Position numbers and translations under genes: made by a program. The notes below the pieces were generated by a model. That model had not been told where the DNA came from, searched no databases, and worked only from the letters and a program-made list of their open reading frames with translations. Source: a virus. From it: a stretch of DNA of 28,771 nt. This document shows positions 21,322 to 28,652 of this stretch, piece by piece. How positions within the stretch are numbered: position 1 is the first letter of the stretch; every line of letters starts with the position of its first letter. The DNA lies in the IMG/VR virus record IMGVR_UViG_3300025309_000042, positions 1 through 28,771 of that record, one strand, 5' to 3'.

Positions 21322-21548
21322 TGCTGCCTCTCGATTGCGAAAAGGTAATCCCCAATCGTCGCCATGTTATCACACTCGTAGGGACTGAAAGTGATTCGCA
21401 GTTCCGTCTCCAGCAACTCCTGAAGCTCTGATTGTTCCACCGCGTCCAGTCCCAGGTCTTCCTCGACCTTCGTCTCTCGCGTGACGCGCTCCGGTTCGAT
21501 GTTGAAATGCTTTTTCAGAATAACCTTCAGCACAAGCTCAGTGTCCAT
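21318..21548 (-). CDS. Acyl-carrier-protein-like protein lacking the attachment serine
   Basis: The product is 76 residues, the length of AcpP, with the same four-helix layout. VEEDLGLDAVEQSELQELLE (residues 28-47) aligns without gaps to the AcpP region around 'EDLGADSLDTVEL'. The phosphopantetheine serine of 'DSL' falls on A36 ('DAV'). The nearest serine, S40, is one turn further. If the alignment is right, the protein cannot carry acyl chains in the normal way and may instead bind ACP partners. No fatty acid or polyketide genes are nearby. It overlaps the NinB-like gene end by 11 bases. Confidence 0.75.
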   Translation of the reverse strand: MDTELVLKVILKKHFNIEPERVTRETKVEEDLGLDAVEQSELQELLETELRITFSPYECDNMATIGDYLFAIERQQ

Positions 21549-21951
21549 GGTTCTCCTCTAGTCGTTTCCAGTATTCTTCTTGCGTTGGGAATTTGGCGTT
21601 GAGGAACTCCAGAACTTCATCCGCCTTGTCAGAGAACACTTTGAACTCCTCGCTTGTCATCTCCCGCGTACTGCCGCCGATCGTCACCATCTCCCCGGTC
21701 AGAAGGTTCGGTATCTCTTTCGGATTGAATGCGACCTTCAGTGATTCGTGCACGTCCGGAACCTTCATCCCGGTCATCTCCGAAATCTTGCGCACCTTCG
21801 CACCGAAATAGTAGCGGTTGGCCTTCAGTGTGCGTTTCTTTGGGACCGTCTCGACCGTGACGAAGACCTGCGTGCCATCGTCGGCGTAGACGGGACACTC
21901 GATCTTCCCGCCCCTGACCTTCAGCACGCGCTCTGTGAGAAATGCGCCCAT
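21538..21951 (-). CDS. NinB-like phage recombination protein
   Basis: The likely start is ATG 21951, giving 137 residues. The reading frame is open further up but that part (about 35 residues) lacks coding character, and the ribosome binding site is weak. KKRTLKANRYYFGAKVRKIS followed by EMTGMKVPDVHESLKVAFNP matches the 'RTxxQNxYYWgvvvxxiaexTGyxxexvHexLKxxF' pattern of a common phage family related to NinB and Orf-type mediators, and STREMTSEEFKVFSDKADEV is the usual C-terminal helix. These proteins bind single-stranded DNA and help load recombinase. The gene follows sbcC. Confidence 0.7.
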   Translation of the reverse strand: MGAFLTERVLKVRGGKIECPVYADDGTQVFVTVETVPKKRTLKANRYYFGAKVRKISEMTGMKVPDVHESLKVAFNPKEIPNLLTGEMVTIGGSTREMTSEEFKVFSDKADEVLEFLNAKFPTQEEYWKRLEENHGH

Positions 21952-22221
21952 CAATGTTCCGGTCAAAAATGAATGCGGTCGCTGGCAGGATTCGATACCT
22001 GCACTCAGTGGTTTTTCGTTCGCCCTTGCAAGTATGCGCCACTGAACCTTGAACACTGCTTAGTAAGAGCTATCGTCTCAGATGCTTCGAGTCGCGCCCC
22101 TAACATCCTGAGAGTTTTCGAGACAGTCGCTTGCATACCGGAGCTGTCATTCACTCACGCAGCATTCGCGTCTTTAGTTCGCCGTCCACTGACGACGCTT
22201 CCGCCACAGCAACCGCAACGG
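21952..22221 (-). other. Non-coding 270-base gap with structured elements
   Basis: No convincing gene lies between the sbcC stop and the NinB-like start. The minus strand holds TTCAGTGG pairing with CCACTGAG across a 27-base loop, a T-arm-like GCAGG TATCGAAT CCTGC (8-base loop instead of 7) and TCTCAGGATG with CATCTGAGA (one bulge). A matching acceptor stem for a tRNA was not found. It could be a decayed tRNA or a structured leader for the downstream genes. Confidence 0.4.
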
Positions 22222-24636
22222 TTAGTACACGAATTCCAGTCTACCCTCAGCCGGCACAAGGTGAACGCGTTGCTGTATCTGCCCCCAGATCTCCGGCGTC
22301 TGCGTGATGACGAACGTATAGTGCCGGCGTCCGAGCTTGAACGACTCCCGGAGCATATCGAGGAAGTGCTGCTTGTTGTCCGGATCAAGGGCGCCGTCGG
22401 ATTCGTCGGCGTAGCTCGTGAGGTACTCCTTCCCGGACTTCTCACTCAGGTAGATTGCGATCGCTTCCTGGATGGCCTTCTCAATCCATACTCTCTCCCC
22501 ACCACTCAGATCCTCGATCCGTTTCTCGCCGTCGGCGCCGTAGACCCGGATCTCGAATGTCTCCAGCTGTTTCTTGTTGTCCTTCGACATCTTCGTCGTC
22601 TCGAATGAGATCTGGAAGCGGGTGCCGAACGTCGAGGCCAGGAGCTCGTTGGCGATGCGTGAGACGGCAGGACCGGCCGCATCGAGCTCCAATGCCGGGA
22701 TCCCGTCCTTAGAGCAGGCCCGCTGCAGGAGCCGCCAGTTTTCGAGCTGCGAGAGAATCTTCTGCAGGTCGGCCGTGATCGATCGGGCTTCCGCCTCTGC
22801 CTCATCCAGCTGCTTCAGCATCTCCTGGCGGAACTGAATATCGCCGACGATGCCCGAGCGCTTGTCCGTGAGAGCCTTCAGCTCAGCCTGGGCGATGACG
22901 ATTGCATTCCTGAGCACCTGGAGCTGTTCGTAGAACTCAGGCGCGAGGAGTGTTGCCTTGATCTCTTCCCACTTCGCACGCTTCTCCGTGGCCTCGAGGC
23001 CGAGATTGAACGCATCGATGTGGTGCTTGTTGCCGGTCTCTATCACCCGGGCGGCGATCTCAGCGATAGCCTTCTGCTTCTCCTCGATCGTTGCCTCAGC
23101 AACCCGGAGCTCCTCGAGCAGGCTCTCCCACTTCTTCGCCTCGAGGGTCTGGATCTCTTTGCAGACGGTGAGGTGTCTGGCGGGGTCAAAGCCGACAGAA
23201 GCAATGCGCCCGGCGAACTGATCGTCAACGTGGTTTGTGGGTTCGACTAGCTCCGCTGCCCGAGTTCGACTCGTCTCATACTGAGCTGCCAGAGCACCGA
23301 GTCCATTACTCCATCGATAATCATGGTCCCCCAATTCGCCCATTCTGAGCTCAATACTTCTAATCAGATTCTTCGCGTTGATTGCCGTAGATAACAACTT
23401 GCAGCGGTCTGGCAGTCCCGGAACCGTGTTGCAAGGGACCTCCGAGACGAGAGCGGCCGTGCGTTGTGCCTCCATCAGCTCGCGCCTGCAAACGAGGAGA
23501 TCGCTCTCGAATCGCTCAATCAGGTTTTTCTTTTCCCGCTCGAGTCCCGACTGCTCGTTGGCAATCGCAACGCAGGCCAACTTGTAATCGGAGAGGGCGG
23601 TTTGATATTTCTCCCGGCCCTTCTCCTGCTCCCGCTCGATCGCTAGGACCTGCTCGCGGCGCTCGTTGATATCCTTGAGTTCCAGTCGAAGAGTCTGCAA
23701 CCGGATGACGCTCTGCTCGATCTCGTGCTTATGATCGACGATCTGCTGCTTCCGCTTGATCTCCTCCTCGATAGCCTTCTTCGACAGCCCGAGTTTCTCC
23801 AGCTGCTCTTTGTGGTCCTTGTCGAGCTTCCACTTCTTGGCTTCGAGTACGCTCACCTCGTTCCCCAGGTCATGCACCATGGTGTGCTTCGCCTTGTCCT
23901 CCGCAACCCGGGATTCACGGTTGGCGATCTCCTCACTCCTGAGCTTGACCTGGGTCTCCCCGATCTTTATGTCCGCCTCAACGACTGCGAGTTCCTTCCG
24001 GCAGTTCTCCAGCTCAGAGACGACAACCGCCTCCCGTGAGGTCTGCGCGGCGATCTGCTCGAGCCTTCCACGTCGGCCGGCGATATCCTTTTCCACTTCA
24101 TCTGCCTGGACCTTGCAGTGCTCGGCATAGAGATCATACCGCTGCAGCCCCAGCAGCTCGAGGAAGAGCTCCTTTCTCTTCCCGGCCGTGAGGGAGGTAA
24201 TGCTCTCGGCGTTCTGACAGGAGAAGATACTGCGGAAGAAGAGCTCCGGAGAGCCCAGCAGCTTCTCGATTTCGGCTTTGTAGGTGTTGACCTTGCCGTC
24301 CGACAGCGGCGTGCCATCACGATAGAGATAGGCTTCGGTCTTCGCTGTCTTCGCATCGATGAGGATGTAGGATCGATAGACGTGTCCGGCGAGCTCGAAC
24401 GTGAAGTCCCGGTAGGAATCCCGGAGCCGGAAGTGATTGGAGAGCGAACCCTCACGGCTCGCCAGCTGCAGGTACGGGTGGAGGTTCTCGAGGATCGTCG
24501 TCTTCCCCGAGCCGTTTGGGCCGACGAGCGCGATGAGTCCGGATTGGAATCCCCCGAAGTCGATCGAGACATCGTCCAGTCCGAGGCCGTCGTGAATCCC
24601 GACGGCCCCACGTAGTTTCAGACTGAGTGGCTTCAT
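22222..24636 (-). CDS. sbcC: SbcC/Rad50-like ATPase subunit of nuclease
   Basis: The product has 804 residues. GPNGSGKT (39-46) is Walker A. SIFSCQNAESI (about 136-146) is the Q-loop. Long coiled coils follow. LSGGERVWIEKAI (710-722) is the ABC signature and YLTSYADESDGALD (about 738-751) Walker B with catalytic Glu. The hook region shows VPCNTVPGLPDRCKLL, two Cys ten apart, not the usual C-x2-C zinc hook, and the H-loop region reads FVITQTPEI with Gln where His is usual. With SbcD it cleaves hairpins and DNA ends. The ATG overlaps the 98-residue gene stop as ATGA. Confidence 0.92.
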   Translation of the reverse strand: MKPLSLKLRGAVGIHDGLGLDDVSIDFGGFQSGLIALVGPNGSGKTTILENLHPYLQLASREGSLSNHFRLRDSYRDFTFELAGHVYRSYILIDAKTAKTEAYLYRDGTPLSDGKVNTYKAEIEKLLGSPELFFRSIFSCQNAESITSLTAGKRKELFLELLGLQRYDLYAEHCKVQADEVEKDIAGRRGRLEQIAAQTSREAVVVSELENCRKELAVVEADIKIGETQVKLRSEEIANRESRVAEDKAKHTMVHDLGNEVSVLEAKKWKLDKDHKEQLEKLGLSKKAIEEEIKRKQQIVDHKHEIEQSVIRLQTLRLELKDINERREQVLAIEREQEKGREKYQTALSDYKLACVAIANEQSGLEREKKNLIERFESDLLVCRRELMEAQRTAALVSEVPCNTVPGLPDRCKLLSTAINAKNLIRSIELRMGELGDHDYRWSNGLGALAAQYETSRTRAAELVEPTNHVDDQFAGRIASVGFDPARHLTVCKEIQTLEAKKWESLLEELRVAEATIEEKQKAIAEIAARVIETGNKHHIDAFNLGLEATEKRAKWEEIKATLLAPEFYEQLQVLRNAIVIAQAELKALTDKRSGIVGDIQFRQEMLKQLDEAEAEARSITADLQKILSQLENWRLLQRACSKDGIPALELDAAGPAVSRIANELLASTFGTRFQISFETTKMSKDNKKQLETFEIRVYGADGEKRIEDLSGGERVWIEKAIQEAIAIYLSEKSGKEYLTSYADESDGALDPDNKQHFLDMLRESFKLGRRHYTFVITQTPEIWGQIQQRVHLVPAEGRLEFVY

Positions 24637-24929
24637 GCCTTCGGCCCTCCGAGGACAAACCCGGCCGCCTCAGCTTCCTTCATCGAGAGCGAGCCCTTCG
24701 TCTCCCCTTCTTTTTTCGTGCGGATGTAGCCGAGCGCCTTGTACTCAACGAATGTGCCGCTCGGGATGATGACCTGGTAGACAACGCCGTCAGCGGGATC
24801 CTGAAACATCTCTCCCAAAGGCAAATCCCGCATGGCGTTGTAGAGGTCCTGATTGGCCTGCTTGATCTGGCGTGCGAGGTCCTCGAGCTTCTTGGCCTGG
24901 GCGACGAATTTTGTTTGCAACTCGTTCAT
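24633..24929 (-). CDS. Small protein between sbcD and sbcC (98 residues)
   Basis: The ATG overlaps the sbcD stop and the TGA overlaps the sbcC ATG. The N-terminal 35 residues are helical (MNELQTKFVAQAKKLEDLAR), followed by DLPLGEMFQDPADGVVYQVI, a beta-rich part and a short C-terminal helix (SLSMKEAEAAGFVLGG). I do not recognise the family. The strict coupling suggests the three products are made together and may act as one complex or that this protein modulates SbcCD. No database name can be supported. Confidence 0.65.
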   Translation of the reverse strand: MNELQTKFVAQAKKLEDLARQIKQANQDLYNAMRDLPLGEMFQDPADGVVYQVIIPSGTFVEYKALGYIRTKKEGETKGSLSMKEAEAAGFVLGGPKA

Positions 24930-26104
24930 AACGTGACGCTCCTTTCGACATCGCCGGCGAGCGTGAGCACGTCGGGCTTGATTTCCTGGTTAGTGACCGC
25001 TCCCCACTCGACAACCTTCTCGGTGAGCGTCTTGGCTTTAGTGATCTCGGCGGACCGGGTGCGCTCGGTCGGGGTTGTGATGCGCTCGATCTGGTAGGAG
25101 AAGGCGCCGGGGAAGAATCCCTCAACTTGATCGTCGGTCAAGGTGAGTTGCCGTTCCTTTGTTCCATGCACGCGAATGCGAACCGCTGCGTCGGCAATCT
25201 CGGCGAGATCAACCCTGCGTTCAAGCAGTTCAAGGGCGGGACCGTCGGCTATAGCCGTCTCTATGAGCGCCAGCGCCCTCGACGGAATCTGAATCTTCGT
25301 CGTCACACAGGCTTCCCGGTTCACTTCATGAAGGAGAACGAACCTTGGCGTCACCTCTCCCCAGTTGTTGTGGAAGGTGGATCCGGAGTACCAACCGTGT
25401 GGCATGAACTCCTGGCACTCGTGGATGTGTCCCCAGCATTGCACGTCCGCGCGAGCGAGCGCGAGGTCATGCTTGGAGAGCATAATGTCCTGAGAGACAA
25501 GCTCCTGACCGCTGCAGAGTTTCGAGCCTGAGATGTTGCCGTGCCCAACGAGGATTACGGGACACTTGGAGTCCATCGAGATCGCCCCGAAGCCGGTGAA
25601 GATCTGCTTGATAGCTGTCTGGATGAGGAGGTTCGATTCGTCGATCGATGCGTTCGGCTTGTCCCGGAGGAACCAGGCTTTCTCCGGGTAGCTGAAGAGG
25701 TGGAGAACGAGGTTGCAGTCTGTCGCGTCCCCGGCGATACTATCGAACCAGCGGTGACCATCGACATTAAAGAATCCGACCGTCTCACAGCCCTCGGTGA
25801 CATAGACCGGGTGCTTCGTGTCCAGGGCGGTGAAGACCTCCAGACATCCCCGCGCATCGTGACTCTCGTTGCCCTTGATGATAACGACCGGAGCAACGTC
25901 AGCGAGCCGCATGATGAACGACTTCGCCAGGGAGATTGCGCTCTTGTCATTCAGTGACTGCAGCCGGTTGAACGTGTCGCCGGCGTTGACGATCAGGTCG
26001 GGCTTGAGTTCCGTGGCCTGATCGACGATGAAGTTGGCCGACGCCCGGCACTTGTCGATCTTGTCCTTCTCAAAGTGGGCATCGCCAAAATGTAGGACTC
26101 GCAT
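24926..26104 (-). CDS. sbcD: SbcD/Mre11-like nuclease subunit
   Basis: The product has 392 residues. The metallophosphoesterase motifs appear in order: HFGDAHFEKDKID (D8, H10), NAGDTFN (D43), GNESHD (78-83; an insertion relative to the canonical GNHD), VGHGN (about 187-190) and WGHIHE (225-228). The C-terminal 130 residues form the capping and SbcC-binding region. The enzyme is a 3'-5' exonuclease and endonuclease that opens hairpins and processes ends together with SbcC. It starts where the upstream gene stops (TGATG). The phage may use it for replication intermediates or to counter host defence. Confidence 0.92.
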   Translation of the reverse strand: MRVLHFGDAHFEKDKIDKCRASANFIVDQATELKPDLIVNAGDTFNRLQSLNDKSAISLAKSFIMRLADVAPVVIIKGNESHDARGCLEVFTALDTKHPVYVTEGCETVGFFNVDGHRWFDSIAGDATDCNLVLHLFSYPEKAWFLRDKPNASIDESNLLIQTAIKQIFTGFGAISMDSKCPVILVGHGNISGSKLCSGQELVSQDIMLSKHDLALARADVQCWGHIHECQEFMPHGWYSGSTFHNNWGEVTPRFVLLHEVNREACVTTKIQIPSRALALIETAIADGPALELLERRVDLAEIADAAVRIRVHGTKERQLTLTDDQVEGFFPGAFSYQIERITTPTERTRSAEITKAKTLTEKVVEWGAVTNQEIKPDVLTLAGDVERSVTL

Positions 26105-27150
26105 CAGGCTTGTCCTCCCTTCTCCCAGGGGAACGGCGCCTTCTTATCCGGCGCCGGCAGACCGTTGTAGTACCACAGAGCATCCACCTGGCGAGCGACC
26201 GCCAATTCTCCGAAGATCGTGCCGGCGGGAAACTCAACCGCTTTCACTGTGAGCAGCCGCTTCAGCTCAGCATCTCGCTCGTCGGTGGACTTGAGGGCCC
26301 AGCTATCCTTGTAGCCCGTCTCGGTTTTCAGATCGAACTTCAGCTCACCGCCAGCGGCAACGGTCACGCCAGGCTTCGGATCATCCACTACCTCGGCCCG
26401 TGCACCCTGGATGAGGTTCGGGTCTACCTTCGCCTCCCGCTGCTGAGTCTGAGGACCGTAGATCTGATCAGTGATTCCCAGCGAGTGAGCGACGACCATG
26501 CGCTTCATCTCGGGATCGTCCTTGATCATGTCCGAGATGTCCTCAATAATGCAGGGGACAACGAAAGGCTTGGCGAAGTCCTCGCGCTTCAACTGCCGCG
26601 GCAACATTTCGAGGGCGTCAAAGATGGCCCGGTATTTTGCATTCGATTCGGCAAGCTGGAGGGCGAAGTGTCGGCGTGAATCTGCCTGAGCTTTTCCAAA
26701 GCGTGCAGAGTCCTCGGCGTAGTTATAACTCCCGGTGGTCACTCCGCTTCGCGTTGTTCCGTTTGGGCGCTTGATAGACCACATTACCTGATGTTGCACG
26801 GTGTTCACACGCCCGCCGGTATCGTACTGGACCTCTTCTGCTTTCGAATCGTTCCAGTTAATCCCGGCAGCTCCGGCGATCTTGTTCGCGGCCTTGGCGT
26901 GAAAGGTGAACGTCTTCCCGCCGTCCGTGCTGTAGATATCCGGGCCGTTGTTCTTTGCATCCACTTCGGGGTTGATGAAGACGAGTTCGAAGGCCACCTT
27001 GTGCATCGGCGAGCTGAAGTTCATTGCGGCGGGAACGAGGATATTGAACTTCGTGGAATCGAAGAGCTGAAGCGCTTGCTTCAATTGATCCTGCGACTTG
27101 ACCGTCGGCAGGTTCGGCAGAGTTGCCGGTAGATTTGTAGGCTGACCCAT
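26104..27150 (-). CDS. Unknown phage protein upstream of sbcD (348 residues)
   Basis: ATG 27150 is preceded by CTAGGAGGAGATAAAATC. After a proline-rich start, beta-rich parts (FNILVPAAMNFSSPMHKVAF; DIYSTDGGKTFTFHAKAANK) are followed by helices: RFGKAQADSRRHFALQLAES and KYRAIFDALEMLPRQLKRED, then FAKPFVVPCIIEDI. The 'AESxAKxRAI...L...REDFAKPFVV' core is a pattern I have seen in phage proteins near recombination genes, but no function is known to me. The C-terminal 60 residues (LKSTDERDAELKRLLTVKAV ... ALWYYNG) look like a separate module. DNA binding is possible. Confidence 0.65.
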   Translation of the reverse strand: MGQPTNLPATLPNLPTVKSQDQLKQALQLFDSTKFNILVPAAMNFSSPMHKVAFELVFINPEVDAKNNGPDIYSTDGGKTFTFHAKAANKIAGAAGINWNDSKAEEVQYDTGGRVNTVQHQVMWSIKRPNGTTRSGVTTGSYNYAEDSARFGKAQADSRRHFALQLAESNAKYRAIFDALEMLPRQLKREDFAKPFVVPCIIEDISDMIKDDPEMKRMVVAHSLGITDQIYGPQTQQREAKVDPNLIQGARAEVVDDPKPGVTVAAGGELKFDLKTETGYKDSWALKSTDERDAELKRLLTVKAVEFPAGTIFGELAVARQVDALWYYNGLPAPDKKAPFPWEKGGQA

Positions 27151-27170
27151 GATTTTATCTCCTCCTAGAG

Positions 27171-27200
27171 ATTATTTGATCCTGATGAAGCGCGTGTTAA
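27171..27200 (-). promoter_or_regulatory. Candidate promoter for the sbcDC operon
   Basis: TTAACA (27200-27195) and AATAAT (27176-27171) lie 18 bases apart on the minus strand, one mismatch from consensus in each box. The predicted start falls about 10-14 bases before the ribosome binding site of the 348-residue gene. The -35 box overlaps the end of the HNH gene. This would give the recombination genes their own transcription start. Confidence 0.4.
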
Positions 27201-27703
27201 GAAGCTTTTCTGGTCCTCCGGTTGTTCGCCTGTTCACTTGCGGTTGCCCAGCGACAGTTTCCCGGCTCATAGTCTCCGTCGTTATCGATTCGATCGATCG
27301 AGAAGCCCGCCCCGGGTCGGCGTCCCATGTCGGCTAGGAAGTTCTCGAAGCTGTTGAGCCAGCGTTCGCACACCTTGATTCCACGACCACCGTAGTCCCT
27401 ATATTTCGGCGAGTTCGGATTCGAGCACCGCTGTTTCATCGTCGCCCAGACTTCATATTCTGCTGTGTGGCGAAGCCCATGGGTGCGCGCGATCTTGCCG
27501 AGGCGTTCACGACTCGAATCAACGAGAAGACATCCACAACTCTTCGTATGTCCGCTGACGAGGCTTTCCTTCCGAATGAGCTTCGTCGCTCCGCAGTCAC
27601 AAGCGCAATCGTAGTATGCTTTCCGATTTGCGTCTGTGTGCGAAAATCTGATTGCAGTTAGCCTTCCGAATCGCCGTCCCGTCAGATCGTTCCGAGTCTT
27701 CAT
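27197..27703 (-). CDS. HNH/AP2-type phage endonuclease-like protein
   Basis: The product has 168 residues. It starts with [17 protein letters not shown], then [11 protein letters not shown] and SCGCLLV, two Cys pairs of the N-terminal AP2-like module, then [32 protein letters not shown], and [19 protein letters not shown] with the tail QANNRRTR. This last part is the nuclease-like core of a very common phage family. Many members behave as mobile homing endonucleases. It separates the small genes upstream from the sbcDC operon. Confidence 0.88.
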   Translation of the reverse strand: MKTRNDLTGRRFGRLTAIRFSHTDANRKAYYDCACDCGATKLIRKESLVSGHTKSCGCLLVDSSRERLGKIARTHGLRHTAEYEVWATMKQRCSNPNSPKYRDYGGRGIKVCERWLNSFENFLADMGRRPGAGFSIDRIDNDGDYEPGNCRWATASEQANNRRTRKAS

Positions 27704-27750
27704 TCTTCCGTGTCTTCCTGATGTGGTGCTAGACTCTTGACCCCAGCCGG

Positions 27751-27781
27751 CGGGACCGCCCGCACCGTGAGGACGGCCCCG
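27751..27781 (-). other. RNA-like hairpin in the gap before the HNH gene
   Basis: In minus-strand RNA an 11-bp stem forms (CGGGGCCGUCC with GGGCGGUCCCG) around a 9-base loop, with two G-U pairs. On the plus strand the same positions would be A-C mismatches, so the structure is favoured only as leftward RNA. It lies in the 93-base gap between 27797 and 27703. No U run follows, so it does not look like a standard terminator. Confidence 0.45.
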
Positions 27782-27796
27782 CGAGGGAGGAACAGC

Positions 27797-28237
27797 TCAG
27801 GCTGGGAAATTCAAATCGTGCGTGTCAGTCGGCGGCCGATTCTCATCAGTCGTCGCCGTTCCTCTTCGGCCCTGATGCGCTTTCGGCGGCTTCGCGCCTC
27901 GGAGTTGGTCCATTGCCGCGCCCTTAAGCGGAATGCTGCTGCTGATCGGGACAATGCAGCATGGACAGTTTCTACCTGGTGGCGGAAGCGTGTAGAGGTT
28001 GCCTGAATGCGATACGCTAAATCGATGACCCGCAGTAAAAGCGGCATGGGGAATCGGCTTGTTCTCTTTCCTCTCTGCATGGATCCTCCTTCTGAGTTGC
28101 CTGAATTGTACGATCATCACAGCCTTGAACAGCGTCCGCCAGGGATGCGTACCCACGAGTTCCACAACGTCGATGCCGTTACGAACAAAGACCGAATGGT
28201 AATCCCGACGGTCGGATATAATCGACACCTGGTTCAC
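27797..28237 (-). CDS. Overlapping ORF with GTG start (146 residues), uncertain
   Basis: GTG 28237 overlaps the stop of the 44-residue gene (GTGA). The first about 55 residues look like a real protein (NQVSIISDRRDYHSVFVRNG, then VVELVGTHPWRTLFKAVMIV). The rest lies on top of the 89-residue ORF, in another frame, and loses coding character (Pro, Cys and Ser-rich). Either it is a genuine overlapping pair or only the N-terminal part is conserved. The function is unknown. Confidence 0.35.
   Translation of the reverse strand: MNQVSIISDRRDYHSVFVRNGIDVVELVGTHPWRTLFKAVMIVQFRQLRRRIHAERKENKPIPHAAFTAGHRFSVSHSGNLYTLPPPGRNCPCCIVPISSSIPLKGAAMDQLRGAKPPKAHQGRRGTATTDENRPPTDTHDLNFPA
27811..28080 (-). CDS. Basic helical protein (89 residues)
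   Basis: ATG 28080 is preceded by AGAAGGAGGATCC, one of the strongest ribosome binding sites in the window. The protein starts MQRGKRTSRFPMPLLLRVID and is Arg-rich and helical to the end (ARSRRKRIRAEEERRRLMRI). Its charge suggests nucleic-acid binding. Family unknown. It overlaps the longer uncertain ORF in another frame. Confidence 0.5.
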   Translation of the reverse strand: MQRGKRTSRFPMPLLLRVIDLAYRIQATSTRFRHQVETVHAALSRSAAAFRLRARQWTNSEARSRRKRIRAEEERRRLMRIGRRLTRTI

Positions 28238-28368
28238 CTGGGGAAGTTGAGCGTGAACCGTTGCTGGCCAAATCCGAGTGCGAACGTGACGAGGGTTGAC
28301 TCCCTCCAGATCCAGACGCGGAAGTGCGACCATGGCACTTTGTAGTTGCGTACGTATGCATGTTTCAT
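28234..28368 (-). CDS. Small ORF of 44 residues
   Basis: ATG 28368 overlaps the stop of the AlpA-like gene (ATGA) and GAGGAAGGTCGC lies upstream. It begins MKHAYVRNYKVPWSHFRVWI, with many aromatic residues and ends NFPR. The tight overlaps on both sides support translation. No function is recognised. Confidence 0.5.
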   Translation of the reverse strand: MKHAYVRNYKVPWSHFRVWIWRESTLVTFALGFGQQRFTLNFPR

Positions 28369-28652
28369 GCGACCTTCCTCCTGTTGAGTTTGAGTATCTT
28401 CTCGACATCGATCGGAACGAACGGCGGGGCTTCTGCATCTTCATCGACAGCGTATGATCGGCGCACTTGCTTGCAGATGATGAACCCCCGAACCGTATCT
28501 GCGTGCCAACGGAAGCCGCGTGTGCTGTCGCCCCACAGCTTCACATCCGGCGCTGGAAAGTTCTTCTCCTTGACGTCCCGATAAAACATCGAGAGTGAGC
28601 AATCGAGCAGCTTTGCGATAGACTTTGGCGATAGGAGTTTTGGGGCGTCCAT
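28365..28652 (-). CDS. AlpA/excisionase-like DNA-binding protein
   Basis: The product has 95 residues. KLLSPKSIAKLLDCSLSMFY (5-24) is the helix-turn-helix, followed by RDVKEKNFPAPDVKLWG and a wing ending RGFRWHADTVRGFI. The pattern 'l.s...vA..l..S..tiYR.v....fP.pv.lg..~~RW..~~v..wi' is that of AlpA/Xis-like winged helix proteins. Phages use such proteins as excisionase or as regulators. No integrase is in the window. The ATG overlaps the upstream stop (TGATG). Confidence 0.8.
   Translation of the reverse strand: MDAPKLLSPKSIAKLLDCSLSMFYRDVKEKNFPAPDVKLWGDSTRGFRWHADTVRGFIICKQVRRSYAVDEDAEAPPFVPIDVEKILKLNRRKVA

Noticed and set aside
21976-22010. Second tRNA suggested by a T-arm-like sequence
   Set aside because: The T loop has eight bases and no acceptor partner for the 3' strand was found at the expected distance, so only a structured gap is reported.
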